A stretch of DNA of 64,000 nt from Acidovorax sp. NCPPB 3576 (GTDB taxonomy: Bacteria > Pseudomonadota > Gammaproteobacteria > Burkholderiales > Burkholderiaceae_C). The stretch lies in NCBI RefSeq assembly GCF_028473605.1, contig NZ_CP097267.1, positions 4,146,501-4,210,500 on the forward strand, given 5' to 3'. Positions within the stretch are counted from its first letter, which is position 1; every line of letters begins with the position of its first letter. Below the pieces are notes generated by a model. It ran no database searches, was not told where the DNA came from, and saw only the letters and a list, made by a program, of their open reading frames with translations. The position numbers were made by a program, and so were the translations under genes. Shown piece after piece: positions 52,251 to 61,452 of this stretch.

Positions 52251-53455
52251 GCGGAGATTCTCGTTGCGCCGGTGGGCGCGGTTGTCGTTGCGCTGGCGGT
52301 CGCCGCCAGGGGGCGGGCGGCGCCCACGGCGCGGCTTGCGGCCAGGGCCCAGGTGAGGACCACGACCAGGGCCGCGGCGCCGCCGGTGTGCAGCACGGCG
52401 GCCACGAGGGGCCAGTCCAGCACCACGTTGGACAGGCCGGTGGCGAACTGCATCAGCGCCAGGCCGGCGATCCAGCGCGCCTGGGCCGGCAGCAGCGCGG
52501 CGCGGTGCAGGCGCCAGGCCAGCAGCCCGAGGGCCAGCAGCACGGCGTAGGCCGCCAGACGGTGCGCATAGTGGATGGCCGTGAGGCCCGCGAAGGTGAT
52601 GTGGCTGCCGTCCTGCAGCAGGCCCAGCGGCCGCCAGATCTCGAAGCCCTGGCCGAAGGCCATGTCGGGCCACCAGCTGCCCTGGCAGGTGGGGAACGTG
52701 GTGCAGGCCAGCACCGCATAGTTGGTGCTCACCCAGCCGCCGAGCACGATCTGCACCGCCAGCAGCGCGGTGGTCGCCACCAGCAGACCCCGCAGGCCGC
52801 GGCCCAGCGCCACGGGCAGGACGCCGCGCGCGGCGTGCGTCTCGCGCACCGCCTGCACGCACAGCAGCGCCAGCAGCACCAGCCCGCCGATCAGGTGCAG
52901 CGTCACGATGGCGGGAAAGAGCTTCATGGTCACGGTGAGCGCACCGAATGCGCCCTGCAGGCAGACCCACACCAGCGTCGCCGTGGACCACCAGGGGCTC
53001 AGGGCGGGCGGCGGGCCCTGGTGCCGGGCCGCGCGCGACCGCTGCCACCACGCGCCGACGGTGAGCACGATGATGAGCATGCCCACGCCGCTGGCCAGGT
53101 AGCGGTGGATCATCTCGACCCAGGCCTTGCCGTGCGTGACCGGGCCGGTGGGCATGGCCTGCTGGGCAGCGGAGATTTCGGCATGCGCGCCCAGCGGACT
53201 CGCGTTGCCGTAGCAGCCCGGCCAGTCGGGGCAACCCAGGCCCGAATCGGTGAGCCGGGTGAAAGCGCCGAACAGCACCAGATCGAAGGTGAGGAACAAG
53301 GTCAGCACGGTGAGCGCCTGCAGGCGCCGCACCGGCGAGGTGCCGCGGTTGCGCAGCCACACCCAGGCCAGCGGCCCGAGCGCGATCACCGCGCCCAGCA
53401 GCACCATGCGGGCGAGCGGGGCCAGGTCGTACAGCGGCTGGGCGTCCGGCATCAT
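52247..53455 (-). CDS. ctaA: Heme A synthase (COX15/CtaA family)
   Basis: A 402-residue membrane monooxygenase converting heme O to heme A. Eight hydrophobic segments; [22 protein letters not shown] (~47-68) with paired cysteines and [12 protein letters not shown] (~108-119) and [12 protein letters not shown] are heme-ligand helices. MMPDAQ start at 53455 overlaps the preceding stop by ATGA. It sits between the SCO-like accessory protein and ctaB in one transcript. Confidence 0.95.
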   Translation of the reverse strand: MMPDAQPLYDLAPLARMVLLGAVIALGPLAWVWLRNRGTSPVRRLQALTVLTLFLTFDLVLFGAFTRLTDSGLGCPDWPGCYGNASPLGAHAEISAAQQAMPTGPVTHGKAWVEMIHRYLASGVGMLIIVLTVGAWWQRSRAARHQGPPPALSPWWSTATLVWVCLQGAFGALTVTMKLFPAIVTLHLIGGLVLLALLCVQAVRETHAARGVLPVALGRGLRGLLVATTALLAVQIVLGGWVSTNYAVLACTTFPTCQGSWWPDMAFGQGFEIWRPLGLLQDGSHITFAGLTAIHYAHRLAAYAVLLALGLLAWRLHRAALLPAQARWIAGLALMQFATGLSNVVLDWPLVAAVLHTGGAAALVVVLTWALAASRAVGAARPLAATASATTTAPTGATRISA

Positions 53456-54201
53456 GGCGCTCCGGTGCGGCCGGGCTGGTCCCACGAGGCCGACGCACGC
53501 ATCAACCGCTCCAGGTCGCGCTTGGCCTTGGCGGCCCCGGCGGCGTCCAGTCCTGCCGGAAAACGCATCATCCAGTGGCCCATGGGATCGATGACGTAAA
53601 GATGGTCTTCGATCGCGCGGCCGGCGGCGGGCGCGAGCCACGCGGACAGCGCCTGGGCATCGACCCGCAGCACCTGGGCCTTTTGCAGGGCGGGCTGGAT
53701 CTCAGGCGGCGGCGCCGCGCCATCGGTCACCAGCCAGACCCAGTCGAGGCGGTCCTTGTCCTTGCCCAGGCTTTCGCGCAGCTGGCGCTGCAGGTACAGG
53801 TGGTTCTGGCAAGGCGTGCCGCAGGCGCCTGGCGCCACGCTCACCAGCAGCCACTGGCCCTGCAGCTGGTCGAGCCGCCCCGCAGTCCCGTCGAGGGACG
53901 TGGCCGCCAAGCCGGCAGGCATGGCGCGCTGGGGCGCGATGAGTTCGCCGAAATTGCGCCGCCCTTCGGGCCGCAGCACGTAGTAGGTGAAGTACGAGGC
54001 CACCACGGGCGCCGCGCACACCAGCAGGATGCCCAGCATCTTCCAGCGCCCCTGGCGGGACTGCTGCACGGCCGCCATGGCCCCGCCCGCGGGCGGCAGG
54101 CTGTGCACCGTGAGGCCCAGCGGATGGGCGCCCTGGGGCGCGTCAGGCGGCAGGCTGGCGGCGTGGGCGAATGAAGCGTCGGACGATTTGGAACCAGACA
54201 T
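53452..54201 (-). CDS. Cytochrome-oxidase-cluster thioredoxin-fold-like membrane protein
   Basis: A ~249-residue protein with one transmembrane helix ([24 protein letters not shown] equivalent at ~54-75) and a periplasmic domain that resembles SCO/thioredoxin folds: [33 protein letters not shown], with ACGTPC in the position of the SCO CxxxC, and [12 protein letters not shown]. It is conserved between surf1 and ctaA in betaproteobacteria and presumed to assist copper or thiol chemistry; unproven. Start 54201 overlaps surf1 by 59 bp; an ATG at 54078 would leave the helix intact and is the alternative. Confidence 0.7.
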   Translation of the reverse strand: MSGSKSSDASFAHAASLPPDAPQGAHPLGLTVHSLPPAGGAMAAVQQSRQGRWKMLGILLVCAAPVVASYFTYYVLRPEGRRNFGELIAPQRAMPAGLAATSLDGTAGRLDQLQGQWLLVSVAPGACGTPCQNHLYLQRQLRESLGKDKDRLDWVWLVTDGAAPPPEIQPALQKAQVLRVDAQALSAWLAPAAGRAIEDHLYVIDPMGHWMMRFPAGLDAAGAAKAKRDLERLMRASASWDQPGRTGAP

Positions 54202-54913
54202 AGAGGATTGCCACCAGGGCGCAAAGCCCGAACCATTGGACGGCGTAGCCGTAGTGTTTTTCGACCCCGGCGTCGATGACGGGCCAGTCGCGCTGCAACC
54301 CGTCGCTCGCGGCCCCCGTCTGCAGCACGGTGAGGGGCGCCAGGGCCAGGCCGGTCTCGCCGCGATAGGCTGCAAGGTCGAGATTTTGCCGGATGCGGGA
54401 AGACCCCTCGGCGCCGCCGGTGGCGCCGACTTCGTACAGCCGCGACGGCGGCGCCGCGATGCGGCCTTCCACCTCGGTGTCGCCCGCGGGCGTGGGGATC
54501 CGGGGCAACTGGGTGCGGTCCTGGAAATTGCGCGGAACCCACCCGCGCTGCACCAGCACGCTGGTGGCACTGCCCTGCAACTGCAACGGCGTGAGCACGA
54601 AGAACCCCGGCCGGCCCTGCATCTGGCGGTTGTCCAAAAAAACGGTGTGGGCGGGCAGCCAGCGGCCGCGCAGCACGATGCGGCGGTGCACCAGCGGGTC
54701 GTCCGGTCCCGTGGCCACGGGCAGGGCCGCCAGCGTGGCGCCCTCCAGCGGCGGCTGGGCCGAACGCGCGTCGATGGCGGCTTGCAAGGCTTCCTTCTGC
54801 GCCGCGCGCGACAGCTGCCAGCGCCCGAGCGACGCGGTCGCGGCCATGGCCAGCACGGCGGCCAGGCTGACCAGCCAAAATTGCAGGCCAGGTCGGCGTC
54901 TTGCAGATGTCAC
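54143..54913 (-). CDS. SURF1 cytochrome c oxidase assembly protein
   Basis: A 256-residue protein with a transmembrane helix at each end (~12-30 and ~220-240) and a periplasmic loop: SLGRWQLSRAAQKEAL, the conserved QGRPGFFVLTPLQL, VLVQRGWVPRN, and C-terminal [26 protein letters not shown]1 helps place heme A in subunit I. GTG start 54913 is 15 bp from the divergent twin-helix gene start, leaving almost no room for promoters on both sides. Confidence 0.94.
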   Translation of the reverse strand: MTSARRRPGLQFWLVSLAAVLAMAATASLGRWQLSRAAQKEALQAAIDARSAQPPLEGATLAALPVATGPDDPLVHRRIVLRGRWLPAHTVFLDNRQMQGRPGFFVLTPLQLQGSATSVLVQRGWVPRNFQDRTQLPRIPTPAGDTEVEGRIAAPPSRLYEVGATGGAEGSSRIRQNLDLAAYRGETGLALAPLTVLQTGAASDGLQRDWPVIDAGVEKHYGYAVQWFGLCALVAILYVWFQIVRRFIRPRRQPAA

Positions 54914-54928
54914 GGGATAATGCGCTCC

Positions 54929-55150
54929 ATGAAATACGTGGTGGTGCTGGCCTTCCTGGCCATTCTGGCGAGCCTCGGTTCCGCGCTGTTCTTCATGATG
55001 CGCAACGGCCGCAACGACAAAGCCCGCAGCGGCCACATGGCCCGCGCGCTCGCCGTCCGCGTGGGGCTGTCGATTCTGCTCTTCCTGTGCCTGCTGGCCG
55101 CATGGAAGCTCGGCTACATCCAGCCCACCGGCCTGCCGGCCACACGTTAG
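54929..55150 (+). CDS. Twin-transmembrane protein (DUF2909)
   Basis: A 73-residue membrane protein with two helices (MKYVVVLAFLAILASLGSALFFMM and LAVRVGLSILLFLCLLAAWKLG). The DUF2909 family is found near cytochrome oxidase genes. It is the only plus-strand gene inside the cta cluster, between ctaE and surf1, and is divergent from surf1 by 15 bp. Function unknown. Confidence 0.88.
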   Translation: MKYVVVLAFLAILASLGSALFFMMRNGRNDKARSGHMARALAVRVGLSILLFLCLLAAWKLGYIQPTGLPATR

Positions 55151-55214
55151 CCAACGCCCAATCCGCCCGGCATCGCCCACGGGCCGCGGCGGGCACCAAG
55201 CCCCCGCCACAAAA

Positions 55215-55241
55215 AAAGCGCCCTGCGGCGCTTTCTTCGTC
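55215..55241. terminator. Terminator between ctaE and the twin-transmembrane gene
   Basis: AAAGCGCC-CTGC-GGCGCTTT (55215-55234). Read on the minus strand it is followed by seven T, so it best serves the ctaC-ctaE transcript; on the plus strand CTTTCTTCG gives weaker support. Confidence 0.85.
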
Positions 55242-55261
55242 GGGCCGTCGAGAGGCTTCGG

Positions 55262-56143
55262 TTACAGCCAATAGACCAGCACGTACAGGCCCAGCCACAC
55301 CACGTCCACGAAGTGCCAGTACCAGGCGGCGCCCTCGAAGCCGAAGTGCTTTTCCGGCGTGAAGTGCCCTTTTTGCAGGCGCAGCGTGATGAACAGCAGC
55401 ATCAGCATGCCCACCAGCACGTGAAAGCCGTGGAAGCCCGTCAGCATGAAGAAGGTCGAGCCGAAGACGCCAGAACTCAGCTTGAGGTTCAGGTCGGTGT
55501 ACAGGTGGTAGTACTCGTAGCCCTGCACGCACAGGAAGACGATGCCCAGCAGCACGGTGGCCCACATGAAGGCGATGGTCTTGCCCCGGTGGTTTTCCCG
55601 CAGCGCATGGTGCGCGATGGTCAGCGTGACGCCGGAGGTCAGCAGCAGCGCGGTGTTGATCGTCGGCAGCCAGAACGGGCCGACCGTCTGGAAGGGCTCC
55701 ACGATGCCGGCGGGCGATGCGGTCATGCCCGTCGCCATGCTGGGCCACACGGCCTTGAAGTCGGGCCACAGCAGCGCGTTGTCCAGGCTGCCCAGGGCCG
55801 GCACCGAGTGGGAGCGAGCCCACCAAAGGGCGGTGAAGAACGCGCCGAAGAACATCACCTCCGAGAAGATGAACCAGCTCATGCTCCAGCGGTAGGACAG
55901 GTCGATCTTGTGGCCGTACAGACCGCCTTCGCTCTCGCGCACGGCATCGCGGAACCACTGGTACAGCACGAACAGCCACCACACCATGCCCAGGGCGAGC
56001 GAATACTTGCCCCAGTCATGGCCGTTGACCCACTGGCCCGCGCCCAGGATCACGAAGAACAGGCCGGCCGCCGCCATCACCGGATGGCGCGATTCGGCAG
56101 GCACGTAGTAGTACGGGGTCGTGCCGGGGGTAGATGCACTCAT
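55262..56143 (-). CDS. ctaE: Cytochrome c oxidase subunit III
   Basis: A 293-residue polytopic subunit of the aa3 oxidase with seven helices. YYYVPAESRHPVMAAAGLF (start), SWFIFSEVMFFGAFFTALWWARSHS and the C-terminal TGFHGFHVLVG and HFVDVVWLGLYVLVYWL are subunit III signatures. It closes the structural genes and is followed by a terminator. Confidence 0.97.
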   Translation of the reverse strand: MSASTPGTTPYYYVPAESRHPVMAAAGLFFVILGAGQWVNGHDWGKYSLALGMVWWLFVLYQWFRDAVRESEGGLYGHKIDLSYRWSMSWFIFSEVMFFGAFFTALWWARSHSVPALGSLDNALLWPDFKAVWPSMATGMTASPAGIVEPFQTVGPFWLPTINTALLLTSGVTLTIAHHALRENHRGKTIAFMWATVLLGIVFLCVQGYEYYHLYTDLNLKLSSGVFGSTFFMLTGFHGFHVLVGMLMLLFITLRLQKGHFTPEKHFGFEGAAWYWHFVDVVWLGLYVLVYWL

Positions 56144-56194
56144 GTCAGCTCCTGAATCTCAAATCGTTGTTATCCGTCGGGCTGCGGCCGTCCA

Positions 56195-56413
56195 TCAGAC
56201 GACCCAGTTGACCAGCGCGATCAGCCCGACCACCAGCAGCAGCGCCGCGGCCAGGCCGACGACGATGATGTGGATGGGGTTCAGCCGCTCCACGTCCTGC
56301 TGGTATTCCGAGCCCTTGCGCAGGCCGATGAACGACCACGCCACCGCCCGCACGGTGCGCAGCAGCGAGCCCTTGCGGCGCGCCGGCGATTCGCCAGGGG
56401 TGCGCGGGCTCAC
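56195..56413 (-). CDS. DUF2970 membrane protein of the oxidase cluster
   Basis: A 72-residue protein with a basic N-terminus (RRKGSLLRTVRAVAWSFIGLRKG) and one C-terminal transmembrane helix (HIIVVGLAAALLLVVGLIALVNWVV). The DUF2970 family occurs between ctaG and ctaE in betaproteobacteria. GTG start overlaps the ctaG stop by four bases (GTGA). Role in assembly or subunit IV-like function is presumed. Confidence 0.85.
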   Translation of the reverse strand: MSPRTPGESPARRKGSLLRTVRAVAWSFIGLRKGSEYQQDVERLNPIHIIVVGLAAALLLVVGLIALVNWVV

Positions 56414-57039
56414 GATCCGGCTCCCTGCGGCGCCACGCCGGCCGGCAGCGCGGCCGTGGGCTCGGTGGGCGCGGGCGGCGTCTTGCCGCCCACCTCGAAG
56501 AAGGTATAGGACAGGGTGATGGTGGTCACGTCCTTGGACAGGCGCGGGTCGATCACGAACGCCACGGGCCATTGCTTCTTCTCGCCCGGCTCCAGCACGT
56601 ACTGGTTGAAGCAGAAGCACTCGAGCTTGTTGAAGTGCGCGGCCGCCTGCCGAGGCGCGTAGCTCGGGATGGCCTGCGCGGCCATGCGGCGGTTCTGCAC
56701 GTTCTGGAACTCGTACATGACCGTGGCGAGTTCGCCCGGGTGCACCTGGATGGAGCGCTGCGCGGGCTTGAAGTCCCACGGGCCGCGCGCGTTCGCATCG
56801 AACTCCACGGTGATGGTGCGGCTCCTGTCCACCTGCGTGTTCGCGGGCACCTTCACATCGCGGCCCGCCACCCCGTTGCCCGGCACCTGTCGCTCGGACA
56901 GCGACAGGATGTTGATGCCGGTCATCTCGCAGATGTGCTTGTAGATGGGAATGAGCACGTAGCCGAAGGCGAACATGCCGACCGAGATCACGGCCAGCTT
57001 GCCCACCATCTTGGCGTTTTCAGTGCGGAACATGCCCAT
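56410..57039 (-). CDS. ctaG: Cytochrome c oxidase assembly protein CtaG (COX11 family)
   Basis: A 209-residue inner-membrane protein that delivers copper to CuB of subunit I. One N-terminal helix (~12-32); conserved blocks are YKHICEMTGI, VEFDANARGPWDFKPAQ, and the copper motif LECFCFNQYVLEPGEKKQWPV (CxC, ~140). MGMFR at 57039 or MFR at 57033 can start. Typical COX11 length. Confidence 0.96.
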   Translation of the reverse strand: MGMFRTENAKMVGKLAVISVGMFAFGYVLIPIYKHICEMTGINILSLSERQVPGNGVAGRDVKVPANTQVDRSRTITVEFDANARGPWDFKPAQRSIQVHPGELATVMYEFQNVQNRRMAAQAIPSYAPRQAAAHFNKLECFCFNQYVLEPGEKKQWPVAFVIDPRLSKDVTTITLSYTFFEVGGKTPPAPTEPTAALPAGVAPQGAGS

Positions 57040-57054
57040 GGCGCGTCCAGGCTT

Positions 57055-57165
57055 TCAGCGGGCCAGCCAGGCCATCTTGACCATGAAGCCGACGAAGAAG
57101 GCCACGGCCACCGAGGCCAGGATCAGCGCCATGCGCCGGTTGGACTTCTTTTGCTCGGGGGTCAT
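57055..57165 (-). CDS. Cytochrome oxidase small assembly protein
   Basis: A 36-residue protein: a basic start (MTPEQKKSNRRM) and one transmembrane helix (ALILASVAVAFFVGFMVKMAW). Small proteins of this type lie between ctaD and ctaG in betaproteobacteria and are annotated as oxidase assembly components. GGAGGG lies 8 nt before the ATG; the gene sits 13 bp after ctaD. Confidence 0.85.
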   Translation of the reverse strand: MTPEQKKSNRRMALILASVAVAFFVGFMVKMAWLAR

Positions 57166-57178
57166 TGCCAGGCCCTCC

Positions 57179-58819
57179 TCAGCCGATCACGCGGGTGGCC
57201 GAGGCGTCCAGCTTCGGAGGCGTCTCGTACGTGTGGAAAGGCGCCGGCGAAGGCACTTCCCATTCGAGGCCTTCGGCCCCTTCCCACGGGCGCTGCGGCG
57301 CCACTTCGCCCTTGCCGCGCATCGCGGGCACCACGATGAACAGGAAGAAGTACACCTGCATCAGGCCGAAGCCGAAGGCGCCGATGGAGGCCAGCATGTT
57401 GAAGTCGGCGAACTGCATGGGGTAGTCGGCATAGCGGCGCGGCATGCCGGCCAGGCCCAGGAAGTGCATGGGGAAGAACGTCACGTTGAACGTGATGAGC
57501 GAGCCCCAGAAGTGGATGCGGCCCCGGGTTTCGCTGTACATCACGCCGGTCCACTTCGGCGCCCAGTAGTAGTAGGCGGCGAACATGGAGAACAGCGAGC
57601 CGGCCACCAGCACGTAGTGGAAGTGGGCCACCACGTAGTAGGTGTCCTGCAGCTGGATGTCGATGGGGGCCATCGACAGGATCAGCCCGGTGAAGCCGCC
57701 CATGGTGAACACGAAGATGAAGCCCACGGCGAACAGCATCGGGGTCTCGAACGTCATGGAGCCGCGCCACATGGTGGCGATCCAGTTGAAGATCTTCACG
57801 GCCGTGGGCACCGAGATCAGCATGGTGGCGTACATGAAGAACAGCTGGCCGGTCACGGGCATGCCGGTCGTGAACATGTGGTGGGCCCACACGATGAACG
57901 ACAGGATGGCGATGGACGAGGTGGCATACACCATGGAGGCATAGCCGAACAGCCGCTTGCGCGAGAACGCCGGCACGATCTGGCTGATGATGCCGAAGGC
58001 CGGCAAGATCATGATGTACACCTCGGGGTGGCCGAAGAACCAGAAGATGTGCTGGTACATCACCGGGTCGCCGCCGCCGGCGGGGTTGAAGAAGCTGGTG
58101 CCGAAGTGGCGGTCCGTCAGCGTCATGGTGATGGCGCCGGCCAGCACGGGCATCACGGCGATCAGCAGGTAGGCGGTGATGAGCCAGGTCCAGGCGAACA
58201 TGGGCATCTTCATCAGCGTCATGCCGGGGGCGCGCATGTTCAGGATGGTCACGATGATGTTGATCGAGCCCATGATGGACGAGGCCCCCAGGATGTGCAT
58301 CGCGAAGATGCCGGCATCCATCGACGGGCCCATCTGCAGCGTGAGCGGCGCGTACAGCGTCCAGCCCGCCGCGGGCGCGCCGCCGGGCATGAGGAACGAG
58401 GTCACCAGCATGATGGCCGCCGGGATCATCAGCCAGAAGCTGAAGTTGTTCATGCGCGCGAAGGCCATGTCGGATGCGCCGATCTGCAGCGGGATCATCC
58501 AGTTCGCGAAGCCCACGAAGGCCGGCATGATGGCGCCGAACACCATGATCAGGCCGTGCATGGTGGTGAGCTGGTTGAACAGCTCGGGGTTCACCAGCTG
58601 CAGGCCGGGCTTGAACAGCTCGGCGCGGATCAGCAGCGCCAGGATGCCGCCCACCATCAGCATGGTGAACGAGAACAGCAGGTACAGGGTGCCGATGTCC
58701 TTGTGGTTGGTCGCGAACACCCAGCGCCGCCAGCCCGTCGGGCCGTGGTGGTGGTGATCGCCGTGGCTGTCGTGTGCGTGGCCGCCCGCGTGACCGTGGT
58801 TGTCGAGAACTGCGCTCAT
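57179..58819 (-). CDS. ctaD: Cytochrome c oxidase subunit I
   Basis: A 546-residue heme-copper oxidase catalytic subunit with 12 helices. Low-spin heme and CuB ligands are in TMHGLIMVFGAIMPAF, the HPEVYIMILPAFG motif (~265-277), WAHHMFTTGMP and the VAHFHYVLVAGS pair (~400). ADxxN-type proton-channel segments (MIPLQIGASDMAFARMNNFSFW) identify A-type aa3. The N-terminus is His-rich (GHAGGHAHDSHGDHHHH). Confidence 0.98.
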   Translation of the reverse strand: MSAVLDNHGHAGGHAHDSHGDHHHHGPTGWRRWVFATNHKDIGTLYLLFSFTMLMVGGILALLIRAELFKPGLQLVNPELFNQLTTMHGLIMVFGAIMPAFVGFANWMIPLQIGASDMAFARMNNFSFWLMIPAAIMLVTSFLMPGGAPAAGWTLYAPLTLQMGPSMDAGIFAMHILGASSIMGSINIIVTILNMRAPGMTLMKMPMFAWTWLITAYLLIAVMPVLAGAITMTLTDRHFGTSFFNPAGGGDPVMYQHIFWFFGHPEVYIMILPAFGIISQIVPAFSRKRLFGYASMVYATSSIAILSFIVWAHHMFTTGMPVTGQLFFMYATMLISVPTAVKIFNWIATMWRGSMTFETPMLFAVGFIFVFTMGGFTGLILSMAPIDIQLQDTYYVVAHFHYVLVAGSLFSMFAAYYYWAPKWTGVMYSETRGRIHFWGSLITFNVTFFPMHFLGLAGMPRRYADYPMQFADFNMLASIGAFGFGLMQVYFFLFIVVPAMRGKGEVAPQRPWEGAEGLEWEVPSPAPFHTYETPPKLDASATRVIG

Positions 58820-58852
58820 CTTGGATTCCTCAGTGCGTTGGGGCGTTGGTGG

Positions 58853-60022
58853 CTATTTGCCACGCTGGGCCAGGATCTCGGACGGCTGCACGATCTGCCC
58901 CGTCTTGTTGGACCAGGCGTTCTTGGTGTAGCTCACCACCGCCGCCAGATCGGTGTCGCTCAGCTGCGCCCAGGAGGGCATCGCGCCGTTGGCGGCGCCC
59001 TTGAGCACGATGTGGATCTGCTGGGTGTGGTCGTCGCTCTTGACGATGGCCGAGCCGTCCAGCGGCTTGATGGGGCCCGCGCCCTTGCCGTTGGCCTGGT
59101 GGCAGGCCGCGCAGTTGGCGGCATACACCTTCTCGCCGCGCGGCAGGATGTCCTGCAGCGTCCACACCTTGCTCGGGTCGTCCAGCTTGGCCGCGGCCTT
59201 TTTCTTCTCGCCGGCCACCCACTGGGTGTAGTCGGCAGCGGAGACGACCTTCACGTGGATGGGCATGTAGGCGTGTTCCTTGCCGCACAGCTCGGCGCAC
59301 TGGCCGTAGTAGTCGCCCACCTTGTCGGCGCGGAACCAGGTGTCGCGCACGAAGCCGGGAATCGCATCCTGCTTAATGCCGAAGGCCGGCACCATGAACG
59401 AGTGGATCACGTCGTTGGCGGTGGTGATCACGCGCACCTTCTTGCCCACGGGCACGACCAGGGGGTTGTCCACCTTGAGCAGGTAGTCGGCCGGGGCATT
59501 GGTCACGTTGCCGCTGTCAGACATGCGGCGGTGGCTGCTGTCAAGGGTGGAGATGTACGCCAGGCCCTGGCCTTCGCCGGTGATGTAGTCGTATCCCCAC
59601 TTCCACTGGTAGCCGGTGACCTTGATGGTCAGGTCGGCGTTGGTGGTGTCCTTTTGCGCCACGAGCACCTTGGTGGCGGGCAGCGCCATGAGGATCACGA
59701 TGATGAAGGGCACGATGGTCCAGATGACCTCGACGGTCACGGACTCATGGAAATTGGCCGGTTTGACGCCACGCGACTTGCGGTGCTTCCAGATCGAATA
59801 GAACATCACCGCGAACACGGCGATGAAGATCACCGTGCAGATGATGAGCATCATCCAGTGCAGGAACTGCTGCTCCTCCGCGATGCGGGTGACCGGAGGC
59901 GCCAGGTTCAATTGGTTGACGGCCGGGCCACCGGGGAGATCCTGCACGGCGTGGGCTGCGGTGCCCACCCATGCACCCGCCATCAGCAGCAAAGAAGCCA
60001 GCTTGTTGGAAATGCTCTTCAT
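58853..60022 (-). CDS. ctaC: Cytochrome c oxidase subunit II fused to a cytochrome c domain
   Basis: A 389-residue subunit. Signal peptide (~1-25), two transmembrane helices (~50-70, ~95-115), cupredoxin CuA domain with CAELCGKEHAYM (~245-256), and a C-terminal c-type cytochrome domain (from ~300) with the CAACH heme motif and a distal Met in AMPSWAQL. This caa3-like fusion is usual in betaproteobacteria. The ATG at 60022 is preferred over an upstream GTG because it begins the signal peptide. Confidence 0.97.
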   Translation of the reverse strand: MKSISNKLASLLLMAGAWVGTAAHAVQDLPGGPAVNQLNLAPPVTRIAEEQQFLHWMMLIICTVIFIAVFAVMFYSIWKHRKSRGVKPANFHESVTVEVIWTIVPFIIVILMALPATKVLVAQKDTTNADLTIKVTGYQWKWGYDYITGEGQGLAYISTLDSSHRRMSDSGNVTNAPADYLLKVDNPLVVPVGKKVRVITTANDVIHSFMVPAFGIKQDAIPGFVRDTWFRADKVGDYYGQCAELCGKEHAYMPIHVKVVSAADYTQWVAGEKKKAAAKLDDPSKVWTLQDILPRGEKVYAANCAACHQANGKGAGPIKPLDGSAIVKSDDHTQQIHIVLKGAANGAMPSWAQLSDTDLAAVVSYTKNAWSNKTGQIVQPSEILAQRGK

Positions 60023-60509
60023 AGTTCTCACTTCTAAGCCTCAATTAACCAATCCCTGGGCGCCCCCGCGTGGGGTCGGGGCGGCGCACAAAGCCATGCG
60101 AATTCCAACATCCAGACCGTGCCCGGGCCTTGGGGCGCAATGCCCGAGCCCTTCAGCGCGGCTGGGTTCCACATGAACCCGGTTTCATCGATGCGAAGCA
60201 CCGCCGGTGCTTCGCTTTTGTCTCCTGACCTTCAAGGCCCGCGCGGGTTGGCGCGTGCCTTGCACCGTGCAGCATGCCGTTCCCGTGGCCCGATTGCAAG
60301 GCCCGCGGCGACATCCGCTGCACAGCCCCGTACAAACCATGAGAAGGTTGGAAGGTTTCGCGCCGACCGCAGAGATGCCGCTTATGGGCGGCTTCCCGGC
60401 AGGGCCGCGTGGATCGCACCGCGCAGCAGAAGTTCCGGAACAGCACCGCCAAGAATTGTAGCCTGCTGTTGCGACGGATCATGGGGGCCCTGCCCCCGGG
60501 AAAACACCC
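60023..60509. other. Intergenic region upstream of ctaC (cta promoter region)
   Basis: 487 bp with no convincing gene. On the minus strand a good -10 hexamer TACAAT (60460-60455) could serve the cta transcript, though no clear -35 is seen. A hairpin GCGAAGCACC-GCC-GGTGCTTCGC (60193-60215) followed by TTTT on the plus strand would lie in the transcribed leader; its role is unclear. No FNR-box (TTGAT-N4-ATCAA) was found by eye. Confidence 0.5.
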
Positions 60510-61415
60510 TCAGGCGCCCGGTTTTCTCGCCCCCTTCAGCATGGCGCGCATGTCTTGCAGCGACACGGCGCTGCTCTCGCTCACCCGCAGGCGCGGCGCG
60601 GGCTTGAAGGCGTGGCCATAGACGATCTCGAAGGTCAGCGCCAGTTGGCCGCCTTCGTTCGGGTCGGCCAGGCGGTCGGCCAGCGCCTGCTCCAGCCGCT
60701 CGCGCCAGCGGCGCCCGCGCAGCGCAGGGAACCGCGCCGGGTGCAGGTTGCAGCCCAGTTCGCGCAACTCCTGCAGCAGCCGGGCCGGGGTGGCGAAGGT
60801 CAGCCGGATGCGTTCCATGTCCATCACGGGTTCGGCAAACCCGGCCTGCACCAGCATGTCGCCCCAGTCGTGCATGTCCGTCATGGCATGGCCGGCGGGC
60901 GGCCAGCCCAGTTCGGCATAGACGGCATGCAGCTCGCGCACGGTGTCGGGGCCCAGGCAGGAGAACATGAGGTAGCCGTCCACGGCGAGTGCCCGGTGCC
61001 ACCGGCCGATCAGCCCCTGCGGGTCGGCGGCCGTGTGCAGCGCCATGTTGGACCACACCAGGTTGACGCTGCCGTCCGCCGGCAGGCCGAACCTCGGGGC
61101 ACGCCCGCCCCAGCGCAAAGGGCTCCACCACGCCACACCCAGCGCCTGCTCGGCCACGGGCTGGCGGCGCGCCGCGGTTTCCGCCACCTGGCAGGTGGCC
61201 TGGGGGTAGCGCTGGCGCACCAGGGCATGGCCCTGCAGGCCGCCACGCACCGGGTCCCAGTCGCACCAGGCGGCGGGGGCCTGGCGAATCCACTGGAGCC
61301 GGTCGTCCATGCGCCGGGCGACCTCCTCGTGCAGCCAGGGGGAGACAGCGGGCGCGGCGGCGTGCCAGCGGGCCGCGGCGGGCGGGTCGATGGTGGGGGG
61401 AAGGTGCTCTGGCAT
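60510..61415 (-). CDS. BioC-like SAM-dependent methyltransferase, divergent
   Basis: A 301-residue protein of the BioC/UbiE methyltransferase type. The second half is recognisable: SVNLVWSNMALHTAADPQGLIGRWHRALAVDGYLMFSCLGPDTVRELHAVY (~125-175), and HDWGDMLVQAGFAEPVMDMERI. The normal glycine-rich motif I (VLDLGCGTG) is absent; the place reads WCDWDPVRGGLQGHALV. BioC methylates malonyl-ACP to start pimelate synthesis for biotin; bioA/D/F lie 40 kb away. Divergent from comF by 37 bp, as in many betaproteobacteria. Confidence 0.75.
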   Translation of the reverse strand: MPEHLPPTIDPPAAARWHAAAPAVSPWLHEEVARRMDDRLQWIRQAPAAWCDWDPVRGGLQGHALVRQRYPQATCQVAETAARRQPVAEQALGVAWWSPLRWGGRAPRFGLPADGSVNLVWSNMALHTAADPQGLIGRWHRALAVDGYLMFSCLGPDTVRELHAVYAELGWPPAGHAMTDMHDWGDMLVQAGFAEPVMDMERIRLTFATPARLLQELRELGCNLHPARFPALRGRRWRERLEQALADRLADPNEGGQLALTFEIVYGHAFKPAPRLRVSESSAVSLQDMRAMLKGARKPGA

Positions 61416-61452
61416 CGTGGGGAACGGGGGTCGCGGCGAGTATATTGAGTCG

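Noticed and set aside
56975..60037. Plus-strand open frame of ~1,000 codons opposite ctaD and ctaC
   Set aside because: It mirrors the codon bias of the cta genes; composition is His/Gly/Arg-rich without any motif.
60193..60219. Hairpin with TTTT as a plus-strand terminator
   Set aside because: No plus-strand gene ends before it, and on the minus strand it lacks a T-tract. Kept only as an unexplained hairpin.
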